From: an uncultured Alphaproteobacteria bacterium | GTDB taxonomy: Bacteria > Pseudomonadota > Alphaproteobacteria > HIMB59 | Reading direction: 5' to 3' | Length of the DNA: 64,000 nucleotides | Assembly: GCA_902619375.1 (NCBI GenBank) | Contig: CACNEB010000002.1 | Coordinates: forward strand, 1 to 64,000 | In this document: one piece after another, positions 48,770 to 59,039 of the stretch | How positions within the stretch are numbered: the first letter of the stretch is position 1 | How the letters are laid out: each line of letters begins with the position of its first letter | The notes under the pieces: generated by a model | The model's database searches: none | What the model saw: the letters and a program-made list of their open reading frames with translations, nothing else | Told to the model about the DNA's origin: nothing | Made by a program: the position numbers and the translations under genes

Positions 48770-49414
48770 TTATTTGATTAATAAATTATAAAAATCAATG
48801 TAAAATTTTTTTGATATAAAGGGGTCTATTTTTTTGTAATTTAATACTCTTTTGATAGATAAAATACATTGTTTTTCATATTTCTTTATATAATTTTTAT
48901 TAAATCCATATAAATAAAGTAACTCTTTAATTGAATAATTCTTTTTTTTAATATTCAAATGATTAAAACGATCTATCTTTAATTTATTTAAATAAAATTT
49001 TTCACCAGGATCTTTTTTTCTATTTGGTGATATATCTGAGTGAAAAATAATATCATGGTTTTTTATATTGAAGTTAAAAGATAAGAATTGAATTAGTTGG
49101 TTAATTGATAAATATTGTTTTTTAGAAAAATTTTCGTATCCATAATCATGGCCTTTATTCTCCAATTCTATGCCGATTGAATAATCATTTATATTTTTAT
49201 TATTTTTCCATCTAGACTCACCAGCATGCCAAGCTTTGAGTCTTGGACAAAGTAAATTATAAATTATACCCTTTCTTGAGATTAAATAATGAATGCTTAC
49301 CTCTGAATTTATATTAGTCAATCTCGAATAAGCATCTTTAAGACTTTTCATACCAGTATAGTGGATTACTATATATTTGACTGTTTTATTTTTTTTTCTA
49401 AAGCTATAATTCAT
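48770..49414 (-). CDS. N-acetylmuramoyl-L-alanine amidase, AmpD/PGRP type
   Basis: 214 residues. IVIHYTGMKS supplies the first zinc histidine, SIHYLISRKGIIYNL and AWHAGESRWKN the middle motifs, and HSDISPNRKKDPGEKF the last histidine with the Asp of this family. It cleaves the sugar-peptide bond of peptidoglycan or its recycling fragments. No signal peptide is seen, which favours a cytoplasmic AmpD-like recycling role. Its start codon is only two bases from the divergent bamD start. Confidence 0.87.
   Translation of the reverse strand: MNYSFRKKNKTVKYIVIHYTGMKSLKDAYSRLTNINSEVSIHYLISRKGIIYNLLCPRLKAWHAGESRWKNNKNINDYSIGIELENKGHDYGYENFSKKQYLSINQLIQFLSFNFNIKNHDIIFHSDISPNRKKDPGEKFYLNKLKIDRFNHLNIKKKNYSIKELLYLYGFNKNYIKKYEKQCILSIKRVLNYKKIDPFISKKFYIDFYNLLIK
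49405..49410 (+). promoter_or_regulatory. Perfect -10 hexamer just ahead of bamD
   Basis: TATAAT lies seven bases before the GTG start of bamD, inside the divergent amidase gene region. A TTGACT at 49377-49382 is 22 bases upstream, too far for a standard -35. If the hexamer is used, the bamD message would start at or next to its start codon. Confidence 0.35.
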
Positions 49415-49416
49415 TC

Positions 49417-50286
49417 GTGTTAAAACTGATTCTTATATTTTTTATATTTTTTACATTATCATGTTCAAACAACGATGAAGTTAATATTAATGAGTCTGAA
49501 AACCTTTATATTGATAATACCTCTGATGATAGAGAATTATTTGCTAAGTCAAAAGAATATATTAAAAAACAGCAATATGAGCTTGCTTTAATAGAACTTG
49601 ATAAATTAGAAGTTTTATTTCCAAATAGTGATTTTAACAAAAGAGGACTTCTTACATCTGCATATATTTATTTTCTAAAAGAAGATTATGAAAAATCTAG
49701 AGCTATAGCTGAAAATTATAAAAAATATTATCCTGGGAGTGATGACATAGCTTATGCAAATTATCTTGAGGCTATGACATACTTTATTTTAATAAAAAAA
49801 ACAAATTTTAGTCAGCAAAATGCGATTATAGCTTTAGATAAGTTTAATTTTATATTAAATGCTTACCCAAATAGTGATTATGAAATTGACATTATTACTA
49901 AAATTCAAATTATTCAGAATAATTTAGCAGATCATAAATTAGTAACTGCAAAGTACTATTTAGATAAGGAAAACAAAGAGGCATCATTAATTTACTTAAA
50001 GGAAATTTTTGATAATCACAGTGATAGTATATATATCCCAGAAACTTTATATCTTATAACAAAAATTTATTATGAAATAGATGAAAAAGAATTAGCAAGA
50101 AAATATGCTTCAATACTTGCGTACAATTTTCCAAATAATTTTTGGTATGAACAAACATATAATATATTAAATGATTTAGAAATTAATGAGTTAGATGAAA
50201 AATGGTATGAGAAATTCAATCCAATTAAAATATTAGTTCGAAACAGAGAAAAAAATACAAATACAAGTATACAACCTATAGAATAA
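49417..50286 (+). CDS. bamD: Outer membrane assembly lipoprotein BamD
   Basis: 289 residues, part of the BAM complex that inserts outer-membrane proteins. A lipoprotein signal ends in the lipobox TLSC (Cys16), followed by TPR-like helical repeats (AKSKEYIKKQQYELALIELD, FPNSDFNKRGLL, YYPGSDDIAYANYLEAM). The start is a GTG; no ATG precedes the signal peptide. It is followed by recN and ligA, the conserved alphaproteobacterial order. Confidence 0.9.
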   Translation: MLKLILIFFIFFTLSCSNNDEVNINESENLYIDNTSDDRELFAKSKEYIKKQQYELALIELDKLEVLFPNSDFNKRGLLTSAYIYFLKEDYEKSRAIAENYKKYYPGSDDIAYANYLEAMTYFILIKKTNFSQQNAIIALDKFNFILNAYPNSDYEIDIITKIQIIQNNLADHKLVTAKYYLDKENKEASLIYLKEIFDNHSDSIYIPETLYLITKIYYEIDEKELARKYASILAYNFPNNFWYEQTYNILNDLEINELDEKWYEKFNPIKILVRNREKNTNTSIQPIE

Positions 50287-50290
50287 TTTA

Positions 50291-51937
50291 ATGCTAGTTT
50301 CATTAGAAATTAAAAATTTTATTTTAATAAATAAAATTGTTGTAAATTTTATTAATGGTTTTAATGCATTTACCGGTGAAACAGGTGCAGGTAAATCAAT
50401 AATTATTGAAGGGCTGAAACTAGCACTTGGTGGAAAAAATCAAACAAATTTAAATTTAAAAAATAATGAGATTTCATCAATAAAAGCAGTTTTTGAAATA
50501 AATGATTTAATTAAAAAAAATTTAAATGATTTAGATGTTAGTTTTGATGATGATTATTTAATTTTAGAACGACAAATTAACTCTAATCAAAAATCTAAAC
50601 TATTGGTAAATGGTGAAATAAAACCACTTTCAAATGTAAAATCAATATTAAAAAATGTAATTGAATTCCAAGAAAATTTTGAACAACAAGAATTATTTGA
50701 CAATAAATATTTTCTTAAATTTATAGATGATATTGGAGGAATTCAAAAAACAGAATTAAATTTGAAATATGAGAAACTAAAAAATTCTAAAAATAATTAT
50801 AAAACATTTTTGGATAATGAAGCTAATATAAGTGAGAAACTTAGTGTATTAAAAATTAAAAATAAAAAAATTAAAGTTTTGAACCCTATTGAAAAAGAGT
50901 ATGAAGAACTAATTAATAAAAGAAACTTGAATAAAAATATAAAAAAATTCAGTGATATCTCTAATGAAATTAAAAAATTTATATCAAATTATAATTCAAG
51001 TAATGAATTGGGCTCAATAGATAAAAATTTAAATAAACTGGTAGAAATCAATCAAGAATACTCTGATATATCACAAAAGTTGTCATCATCAGTTTTAGAT
51101 ATAAATGAAATATTCAATGAACTAGAAAATAAATTTAATGCTATTGACTATAATGAAATAAATTTTGATGAAATTGATGAGAAAATATATCAATATCAAC
51201 AACTATCCAAATTTTTTGAAATAGAACCTGAGAAATTATTTTCAATAAAAGATGAGATATCAAATGAAATAGAAATTCTTGAAAATTTTGATAAAGAGAA
51301 AAAGAAACTCTTTAATAAATATTTAGAAAACCTTGAAAATTTTAAAGAAGAGGCAAAAAAAGTCTCAAAGTTAAGGAAAAAAGAGTCAAAAAAAATATCT
51401 GAGAGTATTAATAATCAACTTCCAGTAGTTAATATCGAACAAGGAGAGATTTTATTTGATTTTTCCGAAAAGGAGGAAAATAATTATAATGAACAAGGAT
51501 TTGATGAATTAGATGTATTATTTAAAACAAATAAAAATTCTGAGTTTAATTCAATAAAAAAAGTTGCCTCAGGTGGAGAACTATCAAGATTACTTTTAAT
51601 AATTAAATCTTTATCTGCTAATAAAGAGAGTGGGTTGACACTCATTTTTGATGAAGTTGATAGTGGTTTAAGTGGTAAAATTGCATCTAATGTATCTAAA
51701 AAAATATATGATATTTCAAAAAATAACCAAGTTATAGCCATTACACATTCACCCCAAGTTGCCTCAAAAGCAGATAAACATTGGAAAATTGAAAAAGTAA
51801 TAAAAAACGATGTAATGATAAGTCAAATAATTGAATTAAATGATGATACCAGAGTAAATGAAATAGCTGGATTAATAAGTGGAGCTAAAATTACTGATAC
51901 TGCTAGAAAAGTAGCTTTGGATTTACTTAAAAATTAA
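50291..51937 (+). CDS. recN: DNA repair ATPase RecN
   Basis: 548 residues, an SMC-like protein in double-strand break repair. The Walker A motif AFTGETGAGKSIII falls at residues 26-39. A long coiled-coil middle follows, then the ABC signature ASGGELSRLLL and Walker B LIFDEVDSGLSG near the end. It follows bamD by four bases and precedes ligA by four. The coiled coil is Lys/Asn/Glu-rich. Confidence 0.95.
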   Translation: MLVSLEIKNFILINKIVVNFINGFNAFTGETGAGKSIIIEGLKLALGGKNQTNLNLKNNEISSIKAVFEINDLIKKNLNDLDVSFDDDYLILERQINSNQKSKLLVNGEIKPLSNVKSILKNVIEFQENFEQQELFDNKYFLKFIDDIGGIQKTELNLKYEKLKNSKNNYKTFLDNEANISEKLSVLKIKNKKIKVLNPIEKEYEELINKRNLNKNIKKFSDISNEIKKFISNYNSSNELGSIDKNLNKLVEINQEYSDISQKLSSSVLDINEIFNELENKFNAIDYNEINFDEIDEKIYQYQQLSKFFEIEPEKLFSIKDEISNEIEILENFDKEKKKLFNKYLENLENFKEEAKKVSKLRKKESKKISESINNQLPVVNIEQGEILFDFSEKEENNYNEQGFDELDVLFKTNKNSEFNSIKKVASGGELSRLLLIIKSLSANKESGLTLIFDEVDSGLSGKIASNVSKKIYDISKNNQVIAITHSPQVASKADKHWKIEKVIKNDVMISQIIELNDDTRVNEIAGLISGAKITDTARKVALDLLKN

Positions 51938-51941
51938 AGCA

Positions 51942-53936
51942 ATGAAATTAGAAGAAAAGTTTTTAAAACTTAAAGATAAGTTAAAGAAACTTAACAAAGA
52001 TTATTATAATTTCAATCCCATAATAAATGACTCTGATTATGATGATTTAAAAAAAGAATACGATAATTTATTATCAAAAAATCCTAAATTAAAACAATAT
52101 GATGATTTAGGTATTGGTGCCTCACCCTCCTCAAAATTTAAAAAATTTAAACATTATGAACCAATGCTTTCACTTTCAAACAGTTTTACTTTTGAAGACT
52201 CAGAGGATTTTTTTGACAAAGCTTATAATTATTTAAAAAGTAAAAATAAAAATTATGTTTTTAATGTTGATTGTAAAATAGATGGTGTATCATTATCTTT
52301 AATTTATAAAAACTATAAATTACTTAAAGCTATTACCAGAGGTGATGGGCAAGTCGGAGAAGAAATTACAGAAAATGTAATAGGTATAGAAGGTATACCC
52401 AAAATTTTAAAAAATTGTAAATCTGATCTAATTGAAATTAGAGGTGAGGTATTCTTTCTGAGAACTGATTTTGAAAAATTGAATAATCAATTTGAAATAA
52501 AAAATCAATTTTCAAACCCTAGAAATGCTGCTTCGGGATCGCTACGTCAACTTGATAGCAAAATAGCTAATGAACGCCCCTTAAGATTTATACCACATGG
52601 GTATGGTAAAATTTCAAATGAAAAAGAGTTTTTAAACTTTGAAGAATTTTTAAGTTTTTGTAAGAAAAATAACTTTGAACAAACTGGCTACGCTAAAAGT
52701 TATGATAATTTAAAAAATTTATATGATTATATTAATGAAATTGAAAAAAAAAGATTTTCAATTGATTTTGACGTTGATGGAATGGTAATTAAGATAAGTG
52801 ACTTAAGCTTACAAAGAATGTTAGGAAATACAAATAAATTTCCAAGATGGGCAATAGCTGCAAAATTTAATTCACAAGAAGCTTTGACACAAGTTGAAAA
52901 AATAGAACTGCAAATTGGTAGAACTGGTGCGATAACACCCGTTGCAAGACTCAAACCAATAAATATTGGAGGAGTAATTGTTTCAAATGCGACTCTACAT
53001 AACTTTGATGAGATAATAAGAAAGGATATCAGAATTAATGATTTTGTTTGGGTTAAAAGAGCTGGAGATGTTATTCCCTATGTTTCTAGAGTAGATAAGC
53101 AAAAAAGAAATAAATTTAATAAAAAGTTTGAAATTCCAAAAAAATGTTTGTGTGGATCTAAGATTACTAAAATTAACGATGAAACAGTAATTAGATGTAG
53201 TGCAGAAAAAAATAAATGTAAATATCAAAACTTAGAGGCCTTTAAACATTTTGTATCTAAAAAAGCTATGAATATAGATGGACTTGGCGAAAAATTGATC
53301 GAAAAATTAATAAATCTAAATTTATTATCTAATAAATTAGATATTTATAAATTAGAAAATTATAAAGATAAGATTGTAAAACTAGATGGATTTGGCGAAA
53401 AATCTTTTATTAACCTAATTAACTCAATTAATAATTCTAAAATTACTACTTTATCAAGATATATATTTTCACTTGGGCTTAGATACTTGGGTGAAAATAA
53501 TTCTGAGCTAATATCTTTGTATTTTAAAAATAAAACTAGATTTAAAGAATTTATTCAATCAAAAAAATTAAGAGAACAACTAGAAAATATTGATGGCTTA
53601 GGAGAAAAAGCTATTAACTCTTTTATAAATTACTTTTCAGAAAAAAGTAATCTTAAAGAGTCCTTCGCAATACTTGATATTATAACAATTAAAGAAATTG
53701 AGAATAATAAAATTACTCCTAATAAAAGCATTTTATTTACTGGAATACTTCATGAAATGTCAAGAGATAGGGCAAAAGAATTGGCAAAAAAAAAGGGTTA
53801 TAAAATTGCTTCGAATGTTTCAAAAAATTTAGATATTCTTGTTTATGGTGAAAAATCTGGCTCCAAATTAAAAAAAGCTAAAGATTTAAAGATTAATATT
53901 TTAAATGAGAAAGATTTTTTAAATCTTATTAATTAA
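51942..53936 (+). CDS. ligA: NAD-dependent DNA ligase LigA
   Basis: 664 residues; seals nicks during replication and repair. The adenylated lysine is K112 in CKIDGVSLSLIY. ITRGDGQVGEEITENV and NPRNAASGSLRQLD are adenylation-domain motifs. A four-cysteine zinc site starts CLCGSKIT, helix-hairpin-helix repeats (GLGEKLIEKL, GFGEKSFINL, GLGEKAINSF) follow, and a C-terminal BRCT domain ends it. It converges with the aminopeptidase gene by 18 bases. Confidence 0.96.
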   Translation: MKLEEKFLKLKDKLKKLNKDYYNFNPIINDSDYDDLKKEYDNLLSKNPKLKQYDDLGIGASPSSKFKKFKHYEPMLSLSNSFTFEDSEDFFDKAYNYLKSKNKNYVFNVDCKIDGVSLSLIYKNYKLLKAITRGDGQVGEEITENVIGIEGIPKILKNCKSDLIEIRGEVFFLRTDFEKLNNQFEIKNQFSNPRNAASGSLRQLDSKIANERPLRFIPHGYGKISNEKEFLNFEEFLSFCKKNNFEQTGYAKSYDNLKNLYDYINEIEKKRFSIDFDVDGMVIKISDLSLQRMLGNTNKFPRWAIAAKFNSQEALTQVEKIELQIGRTGAITPVARLKPINIGGVIVSNATLHNFDEIIRKDIRINDFVWVKRAGDVIPYVSRVDKQKRNKFNKKFEIPKKCLCGSKITKINDETVIRCSAEKNKCKYQNLEAFKHFVSKKAMNIDGLGEKLIEKLINLNLLSNKLDIYKLENYKDKIVKLDGFGEKSFINLINSINNSKITTLSRYIFSLGLRYLGENNSELISLYFKNKTRFKEFIQSKKLREQLENIDGLGEKAINSFINYFSEKSNLKESFAILDIITIKEIENNKITPNKSILFTGILHEMSRDRAKELAKKKGYKIASNVSKNLDILVYGEKSGSKLKKAKDLKINILNEKDFLNLIN

Positions 53937-55637
53937 ATTTTTTACAAAATAATCTCTATAAAAATTATTTAATCTTGGAAATAGAATTTTATAAATTTTT
54001 TGATGATATTTTTTTATATATTTTTTTTCAAAATTTGTAATTAACTTAAGATCAATTAAGCTTAAATCATAAGGAACTAATGTAATATTTTTAAGTTTCA
54101 GACTGTTATTTATAATTTTTGTAACATACAAGTTTTCTATTCTTAGACCAAAATGGCCTTCGACATAATGCCCTGGTTCAATAGAAAACAAATTATTATT
54201 AGTTAATGTATCTTTTGACGTTGAGGAAATGATAGGATACCTTTCATGGACATCACTAAAATTACCTACACCATGCCCAGTTCCATGACTATAAGATATT
54301 TTAAATTTAGATAAATAATTTCTTATGAATGAATCTATTTCAGATGATTTAATGCTTTTTTGAAATATATTATTTTCAATTTTAATTAAAGACTTTAGTA
54401 GATAAGTATAAGAGTGTTTTATTTTAGAAAAATTTTTTGCTCCAATATTAATTACTCTAGTTACATCGGTAGTTCCCTCTAAATAATGTGCACCAGAGTC
54501 AATTAACAATATATTTCTATTTTTTGAGGACAAAGATTTTTTAGGATTTGGTTTATAGTGAACTATGGCTGCGTTTGAGTCAAATGCACTTATATAATCA
54601 AATGAATTTCTAAAGAAATTGATACCCTCTTTTCTTTTGTTATATAAATATTCAGAGATCTCATATTCATTTTTAGGATTTATTATTTTACTTTTTAAAT
54701 CGATAATAAATTTAAGAACAGCTAATCCATCTTCAATATGACAAGACTCTATATTTTGTATCTCCTTAGATGTTTTAATACCCAAATATCTAGAGATATT
54801 AATTTTAGTATCAAATAAATTTAGAAATTTAGATAATTGCATATACATGTTCATATTTAGAAATTCATATGAAGACTCAATATTTTTAAATTTTTCTGAT
54901 TTAAGAAATTTAATAAATTTTTGTTCTGCAAAAATATTAAAATTATTTTTGATCTTGATTATTTTTTTTAATTTTGAATTTTTTGTTATTAAAATAGGTT
55001 TAATATTTTTTTTAGGAATAAATAAACCTGCAAAAGGCTTAGTTGAGTTCCATAATTCAAATGATCTAAGATTTAATAAATATGCAACGTGAGAATTATT
55101 CCAAATTAATATACCCTCAGTTTTAATGTTACTTTTGATTTTTTTTAAATTGCTATAAAATGGTCTTGGAATTAAATATTTTGGCATACTAAGTGAATAT
55201 GAAATATTAAAATTTGGATAATAATTTTTTTTAAAAAAACTCTCAGGTTTTAACTGAATATTAATATTACTTTTTTCTAGTTTTAAATTTATTTCTCTAA
55301 ATTCTCTTATTGAAATTAACTTAGAGTCTAAAATACCTGTAAGTTTTCTTTTTTGCATAATTAAATAATCAACAATTGTGGTTTCACTTAAATTATATAT
55401 TTCACATTTATTCTTAAAAAATTTCTTAGCTGCCAAGGTATAACGTGAGTCAGTAAAAAAGACATATTTATCAATAAAAAAAAGAATATATCCCCTGGTG
55501 CAGTCAAATTTAAATAATCTGTAAATGTCTTTTAAATCTAAATTTGGACTTTCGTTAAGATGCAAGTCATTATTAGTGAAAAGATAAAAATCTATTTTTT
55601 TATCTTTTAAAAATTTTTTAATTAAATGAGGTTTCAT
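53919..55637 (-). CDS. pepP: Xaa-Pro aminopeptidase (aminopeptidase P, M24B)
   Basis: 572 residues, in the size range of the three-domain aminopeptidase P form. Two creatinase-like N-terminal domains precede the M24 catalytic domain. Metal ligands lie in LLIDSGAHYLEGTTDVTR (two aspartates), GTGHGVGNFSDVHE (histidine), SIEPGHYVEG and LRIENL (glutamates). It removes N-terminal residues ahead of proline. It overlaps the helicase gene by four bases. Confidence 0.9.
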   Translation of the reverse strand: MKPHLIKKFLKDKKIDFYLFTNNDLHLNESPNLDLKDIYRLFKFDCTRGYILFFIDKYVFFTDSRYTLAAKKFFKNKCEIYNLSETTIVDYLIMQKRKLTGILDSKLISIREFREINLKLEKSNINIQLKPESFFKKNYYPNFNISYSLSMPKYLIPRPFYSNLKKIKSNIKTEGILIWNNSHVAYLLNLRSFELWNSTKPFAGLFIPKKNIKPILITKNSKLKKIIKIKNNFNIFAEQKFIKFLKSEKFKNIESSYEFLNMNMYMQLSKFLNLFDTKINISRYLGIKTSKEIQNIESCHIEDGLAVLKFIIDLKSKIINPKNEYEISEYLYNKRKEGINFFRNSFDYISAFDSNAAIVHYKPNPKKSLSSKNRNILLIDSGAHYLEGTTDVTRVINIGAKNFSKIKHSYTYLLKSLIKIENNIFQKSIKSSEIDSFIRNYLSKFKISYSHGTGHGVGNFSDVHERYPIISSTSKDTLTNNNLFSIEPGHYVEGHFGLRIENLYVTKIINNSLKLKNITLVPYDLSLIDLKLITNFEKKYIKKYHQKIYKILFPRLNNFYRDYFVKNLINKI

Positions 55638-57652
55638 TTGGTATTTTTCTTTAAAAATTCTAACATTCTTTTTTTTCCAGGGCTTAATTGTACATTATCG
55701 GAGGTAATCTTTTTATTAAATTTAGATTTGAGGCTATCTTCTATTTTATTAGTTGTATTTTTTTTAACTTTTGAAATTTCATTCAAAAATCTTGATGGTA
55801 ATGAATAATTATTCATACCATAGGTATACCTAGAAGTTGCATAACTTAAATTTAAATCAAACTTTGCTCTAGTTATTCCAACATATGCAAGTCTTCTCTC
55901 TTCCTCAAGTGATTTTGTTGAATTTTGTTCTAATGCACGAGAACTTGGAAAGATGCCCTCCTCCCAACCCGGCAAATAAACATGGTCAAACTCGAGTCCT
56001 TTTGCGGCATGTAAAGTCATTAGTTTTATAGAATTAGAGTGAGTCTTATTTTGATTTTCATTGACCAAACCTATATGTTCTAAAAAATCATCCAAATTAT
56101 CAAATTCTGAGAGAGCATTTACAAATTCTTTTAAATTATCTACCCTGGATTCATTTTCCAATTGTTTCAATTTATTTTTTTCATTTTCTAGCATTTTTAA
56201 ATACCCTGTCTCCTCAATTATAAAAATACCAATATCTTCTAAACTTGATTTTTTTATAAGATCAGATGTTTTTCTTATAACTTCAATAAATGGTCTAGTT
56301 TTAATAATGAGAGATCCTGGTAATTTATTTTCAAATGATAAAGACTCTAAAGACTCAAAAAATGATACTTTTTTTTCTCTTGCATTATCAATTATTAATT
56401 TTACTGATTGCTCACCTACTCCTCTTTTAGGTAAATTAATAACCCTTTCAAATGAAAGATCATCATTAAAACTGTTAGCTAGCTTTAAGTATGCAAGAAT
56501 ATCTTTGATCTCTTTTCTTTCAAAAAATCTTGGACCTCCAATAATTTCATATGGTAAAGCATATTTTATTAATTTGTCCTCAATGCTTCTCATCTGAGCT
56601 GTTAATCTTACTAAAATTCCAATACTATTTTTTTCTGTAAACTTTTTAGATATATTATCAGATATCCACAACGACTCTTCCTCCTGAGAGTAAAATGAAT
56701 TTAAATTAATTTTTTGTTCAGGTATATTTTTATTAAAACTTACTAAGTCTTTACCTAACCTATTCTTATTATTACTTATTATGGAATCTGCTGCTTCTAA
56801 AATAGAGCTATTTGAGCGATAATTTTTTGTTAAGCGAACTACTGGACAATTAAATTCTTTTGGAAAATTTATTATATTCTCTATATTTGCACCACGCCAA
56901 GCGTAAATAGACTGGTCATCATCACCAACACAAAATAAGTTTTTATTATGATTTAAAATTAATTTTATTAAATCATACTGAATTAAATTTGTATCTTGAA
57001 ACTCATCTATAAGAACATGTTGAATAAAATCTTGATAAGATTTCTGTATCTCTAAATTATTAGATAGTATGTAATAACTGTGTAAAAGAATGTCGCCAAA
57101 GTCTACTGCATTTATTTCAATTAATCTTTGTTGATAATAAGAATAAATATCATCTAATCTTTCAATGGATGAGAATTTAGATATTTTTTTATTTTCGTTA
57201 AAAAGTATCTTATTATCTTTTAAATTTTGAATTTCATTATGATAAATAGCTTCACTGATATCTTTATCAATTTTAAAGTAATCCAAAACTTGTTTTAGTA
57301 ATTTCTTTTGGTCCTCGATATCAAGTATTGTAAAATTAGATTTTAAATTAACTAATCCTGAGTGCTTTCTCAAAAATTTTGCAAAAATCGAATGAAAAGT
57401 GCCTACCCAAGGACTGTCTATACTACTATTAAGTTCAGTGTTTACTCTTTCCTTGATCTCATTTGCAGCTTTATTTGTAAAAGTTACTGCTATTATTCTA
57501 TTAAAATCAACTTTAAGATTTTTTACAATATAAACAAATCTAGAAGTTAGAACTCTTGTTTTCCCTGTTCCTGCTCCTGAAAGCACCAAAAGAGGGCCTT
57601 TTTTGTGCTCAACAGCAATTTTTTGTTCTTTATTTAATGTATTTAGATCCAT
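55634..57652 (-). CDS. uvrD: UvrD/PcrA-type superfamily I DNA helicase
   Basis: 672 residues. Motif I LSGAGTGKTRVLTSR (about residues 24-38), Ia AVTFTNKAANEIKERV, II IDEFQDTN, III GDDDQSIYAWRGA, IV TKNYRSN, V LMTLHAAKGLEFDHVY and VI EERRLAYVGITRA are all present. It unwinds 3' to 5' during excision and mismatch repair. UvrD and PcrA cannot be separated by sequence alone here. It is divergent from mlaA with 37 bases between. Confidence 0.93.
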   Translation of the reverse strand: MDLNTLNKEQKIAVEHKKGPLLVLSGAGTGKTRVLTSRFVYIVKNLKVDFNRIIAVTFTNKAANEIKERVNTELNSSIDSPWVGTFHSIFAKFLRKHSGLVNLKSNFTILDIEDQKKLLKQVLDYFKIDKDISEAIYHNEIQNLKDNKILFNENKKISKFSSIERLDDIYSYYQQRLIEINAVDFGDILLHSYYILSNNLEIQKSYQDFIQHVLIDEFQDTNLIQYDLIKLILNHNKNLFCVGDDDQSIYAWRGANIENIINFPKEFNCPVVRLTKNYRSNSSILEAADSIISNNKNRLGKDLVSFNKNIPEQKINLNSFYSQEEESLWISDNISKKFTEKNSIGILVRLTAQMRSIEDKLIKYALPYEIIGGPRFFERKEIKDILAYLKLANSFNDDLSFERVINLPKRGVGEQSVKLIIDNAREKKVSFFESLESLSFENKLPGSLIIKTRPFIEVIRKTSDLIKKSSLEDIGIFIIEETGYLKMLENEKNKLKQLENESRVDNLKEFVNALSEFDNLDDFLEHIGLVNENQNKTHSNSIKLMTLHAAKGLEFDHVYLPGWEEGIFPSSRALEQNSTKSLEEERRLAYVGITRAKFDLNLSYATSRYTYGMNNYSLPSRFLNEISKVKKNTTNKIEDSLKSKFNKKITSDNVQLSPGKKRMLEFLKKNTK

Positions 57653-57689
57653 AAATTGTATGTAATATAATGATTCAAGATCTTACGTA

Positions 57690-58430
57690 ATGAAAAAACA
57701 TTTGAAAGTAATTCTTTTAATTATTTCTGTTAGCTTTTTGCAAATAAGTTTATCCCATTCTAATGAGGATACATCTATATCAAGTATCTCCTACGATGAA
57801 ATATATGATCCAATTGAACCAATTAATAGAGCAGTTCTAAATTTCAATTTTTTTATTGATGATATTGCTATTAGACCAATAGTCAAAACGTACAAATTCA
57901 TAGCTCCAGAACCTGTTGAAAAAGGGGTATCTAATTTTTTTAGTAATTTAAAAGAACCAATTAGAACAGTATCTTTTATACTTCAAGGTGAGTTTTTTAA
58001 ATCTTTTAATTCAATTGGACGATTTTCAATTAACACATTAACTAGCTTGGGAACATTTGACCTAGCATCAAGAATTGGCATGGAAAAGAATGAAACAGAT
58101 TTAGGAATTACACTTGCAAAAGGTGGTGTATCAAGTGGTCCTTATATTGTAATACCAATAATAGGTCCAAGCAATCTTAGAGATTTTAGTGGGGATGTTG
58201 TTGAGTATTTTGTTGACCCAATCTCAAACAATATTCCTAATAGGGAGTATTTAGCAGTAGGTAATGGCTTAAATGAAAGGGCTGAAGTTGATGAACAGCT
58301 TGAAAAAGTAAGAGAAGCCTCCTCAGACAGATATGAGATGATTAAGTCAATCTATTATCAAAATAGAAACGCTCAGCTTGAGGAAGAATATATACAAAAT
58401 TTACCTGTGCCAAAAATTTATATTGAATAG
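57690..58430 (+). CDS. mlaA: MlaA (VacJ)-family outer membrane lipid asymmetry protein
   Basis: 246 residues. The signature YDPIEPINRAVLNFNFFIDD, NFFSNLKEPIRTVSFILQG, FSINTLTSLGTFDLAS and GPSNLRDFSGDVVEYF identify MlaA, which withdraws misplaced phospholipids from the outer leaflet. The N-terminal signal (KVILLIISVSFLQISLS) has no lipobox cysteine, although the E. coli protein is a lipoprotein. It precedes mlaC by 27 bases. Confidence 0.9.
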   Translation: MKKHLKVILLIISVSFLQISLSHSNEDTSISSISYDEIYDPIEPINRAVLNFNFFIDDIAIRPIVKTYKFIAPEPVEKGVSNFFSNLKEPIRTVSFILQGEFFKSFNSIGRFSINTLTSLGTFDLASRIGMEKNETDLGITLAKGGVSSGPYIVIPIIGPSNLRDFSGDVVEYFVDPISNNIPNREYLAVGNGLNERAEVDEQLEKVREASSDRYEMIKSIYYQNRNAQLEEEYIQNLPVPKIYIE

Positions 58431-58457
58431 CTTGTCAAACTATATTTACTAAATCAA

Positions 58458-59024
58458 ATGAAAAAGATAATAATAATTTTTTGTCTTATCTTTTCTTTTT
58501 CAACGCTGAATGCTTCAGAAGTTTCAGAGTGGTTTGAAAAAGAGTCTAATTTATTTCTAGAAATTATTAGTAATAAAGAGGGGACTGAGAGTGAAAATTA
58601 TGAAAAATATAAATTATTTGTTAGTAAAAATTTTGCAATTAAATCAATAGCTTACGGTCTTATTGGCGAAAGTATAATCAATAAGAGTTCAGAGGATGAA
58701 CTATCTTTATATTTGAATGTTTTTACAGATTATCTTATTAAAACAATATACAAATTAGCTAACTCAACCTCTTCTGGTTCAATAATTTTCAAAGATGTCG
58801 ACATAAAAGATAATATTTACATAATCAAATCAGAAATTTCTGATAAAAAGTCCTCAGCTAATCTTTATTGGAAAGTAATTGATACAGGTAAGTCTTTTAA
58901 GATTATTGATGTAATAGTTGAAAATACCTCTTATTTCGTAACAAAAAAATCAGAGTTTAATAAAATATTGAGAAAAAATAGAGGAAGTTTAAAAGCCTTG
59001 GTTAACGAGATTCAAAAAATTTAA
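58458..59024 (+). CDS. mlaC: MlaC-family periplasmic phospholipid-binding protein
   Basis: 188 residues. A clear signal peptide (KIIIIFCLIFSFSTLNA, cut near residue 19) is followed by the Ttg2D/MlaC domain. Elements such as NFAIKSIAYGLIGES, FTDYLIKTIYKLAN and the late YFVTKKSEFNKILRKNRGS fit the family. It would carry phospholipid between MlaA and the inner membrane MlaFEDB pump, which is not in this window. It converges on the tRNA/integration site downstream. Confidence 0.85.
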   Translation: MKKIIIIFCLIFSFSTLNASEVSEWFEKESNLFLEIISNKEGTESENYEKYKLFVSKNFAIKSIAYGLIGESIINKSSEDELSLYLNVFTDYLIKTIYKLANSTSSGSIIFKDVDIKDNIYIIKSEISDKKSSANLYWKVIDTGKSFKIIDVIVENTSYFVTKKSEFNKILRKNRGSLKALVNEIQKI

Positions 59025-59039
59025 GGTTAATTCTCAAAA

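Noticed and set aside
48568..48777. Plus-strand ORF antisense to the RNase P RNA
   Set aside because: The structured RNA on the other strand accounts for the open frame; no protein motif is seen.
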